A stretch of 10,532 bases of DNA from Spirochaetales bacterium (GTDB lineage Bacteria; Spirochaetota; Spirochaetia; DSM-27196; PWMO01). The DNA is taken from contig SLTF01000178.1 in the NCBI GenBank assembly GCA_007130025.1, forward strand, positions 1 through 10,532. Direction: 5' to 3'. The stretch's first letter is position 1, and every line of letters begins with the position of its first letter. The notes below the pieces were generated by a model that saw only the letters and a program-made list of their open reading frames with translations, did no database searches and was not told where the DNA came from. Position numbers and translations under genes: made by a program. This document shows, in pieces, positions 10,301-10,532 of the stretch.

Positions 10301-10313
10301 TTTTACTTTTCAT
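1..10313 (-). CDS. Giant multidomain lipoprotein: Ig-like stalk and propeller-like head (partial, C-terminus beyond window)
   Basis: The frame is open for 3437 codons from ATG at 10313 to the left edge; no stop occurs in it. Order by residue: signal peptide and lipobox (1-24), about 19 tandem bacterial Ig-like domains (about 42-2150), three enlarged Ig-like domains (about 2151-2683), a beta-rich domain (2684-2874), an IPT/TIG-like domain (2875-2998) and propeller-like repeats (3034 to the edge). Domain ends carry the usual 'TVDTTPP' and 'ARDAAGNWS' type signatures. The only Cys is Cys24. The chain is acidic, rich in D, G, T and V, with no catalytic motif I recognise. The likely role is an envelope-anchored adhesin or binding protein; this is inference from architecture. 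Start choice: ATG 10313 gives a compact signal peptide (MKSKK, then a hydrophobic core) with AAGGGG six bases upstream. In-frame ATGs at 10331 (GAGG six bases upstream) and 10343 are real alternatives. The CDS is certain; the function is not. Confidence 0.96.
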   Translation of the reverse strand, partial: MKSKKLHGSILSLMIVALLLAGGCKNPFQSGLGDKVDIGRPIVSLDAPDPGDFLRGDVIFTGRASDDVSVAAVRISFDRGVTWIDVDTFDPNTTEWSHAVDTRLFPNGRLNVRIRVIDGAGKQTTTEELLFTVDNEGPRIFVLVPAFTEGSALVAVGGLIAGTVTDAEGVYTSVEQDGLFPPQIRFWQDGTEPGDWEDLDIETNEGDTKADFTFPLTGVPTGPYLMRIRAVDVSGQESVLPPIEEAPFAVEIIPGQGPPTLSAFAFGAGTINTVGGNNYARTDFSFTVTASDSDELDTVTVRRNGELVDDTDPDVSLSVVWTGDPTDRADLTFEQSVGGGAGLEDGVYEYRIRAINALTLVSEITRTVVVDTTPPEVEITNLRPTVVDDSDPGNIIERVNGVIRVNVSAGDENGLAGVRWWLLPATDPTPGYDSDGGTAFGASPYVVEIDSTGFDDETEHILHIIARDRAGNDAHGSREFIIDQSSDNPTVTFTDIDPSVIAEEDAGVGGVNLLESNARIRGVIEDDDRVDRSSVEIRLNADGGGEWVSVDTVGPGERTVSFTHDVDHLGEGVHGFELRFSDDPAAKLGASPPVATTTVGPIYFVIDLAPPIVAVTSPGPGTFQGTPFALIGTASDPNGLHTHDFGGALGERGYVEIETPADPGVWVRFPVDGGTNGWTVELGSAEVGDGLFDGSFEGPRTVQIRARDRFGKQSTITYSFTVDTIPPEVAISAPTEADWLSGASGSVQGTATDADSTVTAVRVWVGPQGTEPPAEVTEWTLATGTSSWNSSWNLNALGEGLQRAHVRARDAAGNWSSTLTRDFGVDQSPPVLTETTIGGPTGARNEAFSLGGSVSDTNALASLVVTQRRGTDDPVEVYRNESLSGTSQPWTLASLPRDPDAADPADPAAVDVSDGVYVYEITVTDVAGKTATLTREVRVDLVGPEVTILTPSDGAAVQGTALLITGTAADVGGVSAVTETRYWVGAVAATPPADYDDWSLATGAGNWNATLNFAPGEEGARRLHVVARDAAGNWSEDVATVAFNLDQAPPTLSGFTFAAGTINPVGGNNYARDDFGFTFTAADSNELADVRITRNGTEIFSHVYAGGETSAVVNVDQEVGGSGLANGIYDYLITVTDVVGKTAQLSRTVIVDTTPPVVELNSLNPLVTNGATDYLNGTIRFTVSATDDNGLIDVRWWILPAADGPPQFADAGAESFGPAPYAALLDTTTLTDLEPYRLHVIAADRAGNETRIERAFTVDQSTDLPVVTITSPSADAFVDGGHIVRGSVTDDDAVNTASIEVRYHNGSEWSSWAPATSVTGSGREVTFTYTLPPEIGADGAKRVQVRAGDLASAKFGGDAAVTGESPEVEFTLDTVAPVVEIVTPVANATRRETFTVSGSVVEANLESLRVSLNGASPVDATVTGSDETKSWEYGIPEAVFDALDQGPATITVTAIDRVGRSNTAQRVVFKDTAGPAIAFSSIVPGDNTIITESTPTVQGSFADEFSNVAATFEYRLNAADSSDPWTSASVTGSGKSVSWSVPVSALPDGSHRIDLRVADEIGNETVIEDVAFRIDRVAPVVIISEPPSGSIYAGVESGPVFTLSGTATDANLLSVSAAINAGGSTDITGTIVGGESTWSFPVGQGDFEILADGPNTVTITAVDEAGRVTVREWAFTKDTEAPAISLSNLESDGSTVLLEGSPRVQGTTTDDFGVSRVETRIERLPLGSAIWESYNAVTTAWVPDAPTEDDDDFWTDRTITVNQTVVTWTKQLGSDGLDLPDGLYRVRVRAHDRATPDPNRETLEAVEFRIDRVNPALSLNATAGFQRQDFALSGTASDLNGIVSVQAKVGDSDFTTGTIADATTSNGYATWTLTVPTTGLAQGSHTVHVQATDGAERTTTLTRDFTFDGVPPSVSINEPLSETRVNGLVVVRGTADDDNAVAAVRYRFGDGAEVWQTAGLGGGLYSWSYTFDNINTFANTAAVTEVDPVTGDPAIGTNVWALPFQVQVTDVAGNVTEELSYRLFVDPDMDAPQVTVISPTNDQIVGGSVRVSGFASDDDWVRRVEMRVDPTGTGGSFGPWEDVTLVNQGTQVNWFRNINTDGTLNPPAGEIRDVRIQVRAWDSKDFGITDGIVGDTTEINIKFDSGVPVIEDIEIVRDGVAEPYVAGVRAAGVFTVRATIRDEGGIASIRKRGEEDVAFVDILGDGAITTTPVERTAGTFEVDRKYLITSLGSTDFTAIGATSNTVGISFRATGPGAGTGTAFEATGPIADPAAQFFVYQVELEIDSTTVNGGVYAGTSGFYSLAIQATDNATPTPYLTQENLNIQIDNFFPLAEYTSSPNAAGTDYFIQGRAWDVAAGSGSIQGIDRVVVYFQRDGSYINLNGDTFNSTPRLMRNAQTPGNEASAPMETLPFPATDGVDGIVINNNEVTTDLDGNGYIEGWTDDGIFKNWYVRFDTTQLDDGPVTLNYVVVDRAGNATRYVQPLYIRNNAPRIDAVLLGTDVDADGFIGDEASGESRLITTNFSTTNFTVRNDLLQFTVEASSGNAPRRYSVGYVTATSGVAATALTMGSVYTISTPGDTNWTQVGAPNNSVGTTFVATAVGAGSGQATGYTIAEQNGGDFTGNVVTITDFSGIPDTTVANGGRFVIKVYDSTVDGGTEAEQLADAVVIGLNIDNEDNVPPVIRVAPFGQRFSISASAASQDPVDVTDYIENLVTTGSGFSQQRHGYVQYAEHSTWPGSTPDASDVSGKVIFLGRTTDNQRIARITAQIAGFDGGTGVGSEFDIATWDGGGVSAPAGRAIDDVAASTSDWGFEVVSGSQFITEADGHVLNWRFAWNSAAIENVAQLGVPVVFRAYDFGPGAGNDSDDDITVDVVPYVTRIQTTQSSSGGLKNTNIRASNGEYSIRSGANGGASSDFITVRGFNLNPIPDGVRLAPEGSPSGWDGSSLTGVPIAFNAPTNGFTQLTLSNVSTVSGFLGIVSGTVGSPVAAINNVNDNDVTYNQEPDEFVRRNRLFTDDRFLRFFEVSDTGIVNANYPNMVMDGDTPYFGYIQSGAEFDLQVRRGFSGASNTPIVRTLAGDQMSMVRDSGGRYHMISVTNFNGGRMHYFNHEYATLYQGPNSHDVGGNNGASQPYWAAFTTNRNYTSQANNNAIDLDSVNYTPGLQLGRYQRPVIRSVGDSTTSAGAGLYLAVFDSFSGELIFRNWRVGDSLTGGTVDLFGSFRSTLGDRTGTAGDVTRHVITDGGNGSEYFDMVVRDDGVVVVAYYNPSISRLTIRYTSTTENGSTPQPITGAAPAADVFWSAPFVLANEFVGWFPSMTIHTDGSLHIAAYDSGSANLSYIVLPSITATSAEVVTVDTYGSVGYYNDLKIVDDVPWIAYYSISETGTRDSVKLARFNGDLSAITPGVDAQGFVTGDWSTMTIPVLSVPRGNQSQFLK
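1320..1691 (-). other. IPT/TIG-like domain (residues 2875-2998)
   Basis: After 'VVPYVTRIQTT' comes a Ser/Gly-rich stretch, then 'SSDFITVRGFNLNPIPDGVR', which resembles the 'ITITGTNF' strand that opens IPT/TIG domains. Next are 'GVPIAFNAPTNGFTQLTL', 'STVSGFLGIVSG' and 'SPVAAINNVNDND'. IPT/TIG domains are Ig-like folds common in surface proteins. The match rests on strand order and the GFNLN motif, so it is moderate. Confidence 0.5.
1692..2264 (-). other. Beta-rich domain of unknown family (residues 2684-2874)
   Basis: The region contains 'HGYVQYAEHSTWPG', 'VSGKVIFLGRTTDNQRIARI', 'AQIAGFDGG', 'SEFDIATWDGGG', 'DWGFEVVSGSQFITEADGH', 'VLNWRFAWNS', 'VPVVFRAYDFGPGAGNDSDD' and ends at 'ITVDVVPYV'. 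It looks like an Ig-like sandwich with long loops but lacks the 'AGN...TVDTTPP' closing signature. From memory, a region with 'VSGK', 'DNQRI', 'GHV.NW.F.W' and 'VVPYV' recurs in large spirochaete envelope proteins ahead of a GFNLN domain. That recollection is unverified. Confidence 0.5.
2265..2831 (-). other. Enlarged Ig-like domain with calcium-type loop and second phage-type module (residues 2495-2683)
   Basis: It begins with DVDADGFIGDE (residues 2502-2512), a good match to a DxDxDG calcium loop with hydrophobic position 8. Strands 'LLQFTVEASSGN' and 'RRYSVGYV' precede the inserted module at residues 2568-2610. The domain then resumes with 'NVVTITDFSGIPDTTV', 'GRFVIKVYDSTVDGG' and 'AVVIGLNIDNEDNVPPV'. 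The layout mirrors the domain at 3309-3863: an Ig-like frame split by the same kind of module. Confidence 0.65.
2484..2612 (-). other. Phage-type glycine-rich module, copy 2
   Basis: Residues 2568-2610 read TMGSVYTISTPGDTNWTQVG, then APNNSVGTTFVATAVGAGSG, then QAT. Aligned with copy 1 the shared positions are Y.I, G.T, the aromatic F/W-T, (I/V)GA, N.VG, F.AT and G.G.G. The two copies differ at most other positions, so they are not a recent duplication and may have been acquired separately. Confidence 0.65.
2832..3308 (-). other. Enlarged Ig-like domain with Asp-rich loop (residues 2336-2494)
   Basis: The domain opens with 'DYFIQGRAWDVAAGSGSI' and 'IDRVVVYFQRDGSYI' and closes with 'DGPVTLNYVVVDRAGNA' and 'PLYIRNNAP', so the Ig-like frame is clear. 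A middle insertion of about 70 residues includes MRNAQTPGNE, 'METLPFPATDGVDG' and the loop DLDGNGYIEG (residues 2432-2441). The loop fits the DxDxNG pattern of EF-hand or dockerin-type calcium sites. Calcium binding is inferred from the motif only. Confidence 0.65.
3309..3863 (-). other. Ig-like domain interrupted by a phage-type glycine-rich module (residues 2151-2335)
   Basis: Residues 2151-2218 give the first half of an Ig-like unit (strands around VAGVRAAGVFTVRATIRDEG, then 'IASIRK'). Residues about 2264-2335 give the second half (VYQVELEID, then 'GFYSLAIQATDNATPTP' and 'LNIQIDNFFP'). Between them, residues 2219-2263 form a module with 'KYLITSLGSTDFTAIGA', 'SNTVGISFRATGPGAGTGTA'. I recognise this pattern (YxI...GxTDFTxIGA..N.VG..F.AT..G.GTG) from tail-fibre and other virion proteins of marine phages; I cannot give a formal family name. 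Confidence 0.7.
3519..3659 (-). other. Phage-type glycine-rich module, copy 1
   Basis: Residues 2219-2264 carry TFEVDRKYLITSLG, STDFTAIGATSNTVG and ISFRATGPGAGTGTAFE. It is bounded by Ig-like half-domains on both sides and has no counterpart in the 19 preceding Ig-like units. It shares its pattern with copy 2 at 2484-2612. Confidence 0.65.
6174..7163 (-). repeat. Three-domain Ig block, copy 2 (residues 1051-1380)
   Basis: This is the partner of the block at 8481-9539, with the same domain order: a GGNNYAR domain, a VRWW domain, and a longer domain with a late loop before 'FTLDTVAPVV'. The two copies are separated by four other Ig-like domains. The middle domain of each has an aromatic pair (WW) and an LPA loop not seen in other units, which makes independent convergence unlikely. 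Confidence 0.8.
6837..8126 (-). repeat. Tandem two-domain duplication (residues 730-946 and 947-1159)
   Basis: The pair at 7476-8126 is followed directly by a homologous pair at 6837-7475. First members share 'WVG', then 'PPA', then 'W.LATG', 'WN' and 'ARDAAGNWS'. Second members share 'AR', then 'SD.N.LA', then 'GVYVYEITVTDVAGKTA' against 'GIYDYLITVTDVVGKTA'. Plus-strand CCCGCCGCATCGCG occurs at 7876-7889 and 7219-7232 in the same codon register. The second member of the second pair is also the first domain of block copy 2, so the array grew by overlapping duplications. Confidence 0.75.
8481..9539 (-). repeat. Three-domain Ig block, copy 1 (residues 259-611)
   Basis: Three consecutive domains here match, in the same order, the three at 6174-7163. 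Paired signatures: 'GTINTVGGNNYARTDF' with 'GTINPVGGNNYARDDF'; 'DENGLAGVRWWLLPA' with 'DDNGLIDVRWWILPA'; 'DDPAAKLGASPP' with 'DLASAKFGGDAA'. The first domain keeps 16 identical bases on the plus strand (TTGTTTCCACCAACCG at 9481-9496 and 7108-7123) in the same codon register. The domain before each block (139-258 and 947-1050) may also correspond, which would make it a four-domain unit, but that match is weak. Confidence 0.8.
10242..10313 (-). other. Lipoprotein signal peptide and lipobox (residues 1-24)
   Basis: Residues 1-5 (MKSKK) form a positively charged n-region. Residues 9-20 form a hydrophobic core (SILSLMIVALLL). AGGC at 21-24 is the predicted cleavage and lipidation site, with Cys24 as the mature N-terminus followed by KNPF. 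The position before cleavage (G) is standard, but G at -2 and A at -3 depart from the strict [LVI][ASTVI][GAS]C consensus. Spirochaetes are known for relaxed lipoboxes. Predicted processing is by Lgt, then Lsp. Residue +2 is Lys, not Asp, so an inner-membrane retention signal of the enterobacterial kind is absent. The next residues up to about 41 look like a short linker before the first Ig-like domain. Confidence 0.85.
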
Positions 10314-10532
10314 AACCAACCCCTTGGTCATTCCATACCTCATAGTATCGACACACAAAACAAAAAAATCCAAAACGTAATTGTGAATTCTGACACATCA
10401 CCTGTTCGTTCCAATCTCGCATCATTCCAGCGCGAATGCAGGTACAAGTCTCGGCGCACCTCGCGTATAATTCAAAAGCAAGAGACGCTCCAACCGCCCT
10501 ATTCGAGCTGCCTATAATTATCTTTAATATAT
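10314..10532 (-). promoter_or_regulatory. AT-rich upstream region of the lipoprotein gene
   Basis: This stretch before the start codon is visibly richer in A and T than the gene and codes for nothing I can support; the frame upstream of the start closes with TGA at 10398-10400. No promoter is convincing. Weak minus-strand candidates are TTGGAT (10368-10373) with GATACT (10344-10349) at 18-base spacing, and TTGGAA followed by CAGAAT at 16-base spacing further upstream. A T-rich run on the minus strand (10357-10369) could act as an upstream or leader element. No terminator hairpin for a neighbouring gene is seen, and the neighbour itself is outside the window. Confidence 0.4.
10320..10325 (-). 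promoter_or_regulatory. Ribosome binding site AAGGGG
   Basis: On the minus strand AAGGGG lies six bases before ATG 10313, a near match to the AAGGAGG core. A competing GAGG at 10338-10341 lies six bases before the in-frame ATG at 10331, which would add six residues (MTKGLV). The choice of start therefore rests mainly on the compact signal peptide from 10313. Confidence 0.6.

Noticed and set aside
10293..10517. Plus-strand open frame of 74 codons covering the upstream region
   Set aside because: It starts inside the signal-peptide coding region on the opposite strand, has a GTG start without a ribosome site, and its composition follows the AT-rich intergenic DNA.
10466..10518. Perfect TATAAT on the plus strand at 10466-10471 and again at 10513-10518
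   Set aside because: No acceptable -35 element lies 16-18 bases upstream of either; such matches are expected by chance in AT-rich DNA. They could serve a gene to the right, which is not visible.
1..10532. CRISPR array, tRNA, rRNA, insertion sequence or attachment site
   Set aside because: No regularly spaced identical direct repeats, no tRNA-like folds, no transposase and no terminal inverted repeats were seen on either strand.

Overview
The window is almost entirely one gene. A minus-strand reading frame starts with ATG at 10313 and runs without a stop to the left edge: 3437 complete codons, and it is still open at position 3. It encodes a giant, surface- or periplasm-directed lipoprotein whose C-terminus lies outside the window. 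I read the frame codon by codon and found no in-frame stop. The only cysteine in the translated part is the predicted lipidation residue, Cys24.

Organism: moderate GC coding DNA, an AT-rich upstream region, a relaxed lipobox (AGGC) and the 'GCKNPF...GDKVDI' start of the mature protein. The C-terminal half (a 'VSGKVIFLGRTTDNQRI' domain, then a 'VRGFNLN' domain, then 'NDNDVTYNQEP...TDDRFLRFF') resembles, from memory, large envelope proteins of Spirochaetota. I favour a free-living spirochaete at about 0.6. This is inference, not a database result.

Layout, following the protein N to C (right to left in the window): 10314-10532 is the AT-rich upstream region with a ribosome binding site. 10242-10313 encodes the signal peptide and lipobox. 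3864-10190 encodes about 19 tandem bacterial Ig-like domains of 97-133 residues each, several clearly duplicated as blocks. 2265-3863 encodes three more, larger Ig-like domains. Two of these are interrupted by a glycine-rich module otherwise familiar from phage virion proteins, and two Asp-rich calcium-type loops lie here. 1692-2264 is a beta-rich domain I cannot name. 1320-1691 is IPT/TIG-like. 1-1319 holds a short linker and at least six propeller-like repeats that run off the edge.

The architecture suggests a lipid-anchored rigid stalk of Ig-like domains with a propeller-type head, i.e. an adhesin or surface-recognition protein. That role is inferred from architecture only. No other gene, RNA, mobile element or CRISPR array is supported. 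The long plus-strand open frames are antisense shadows of this gene.
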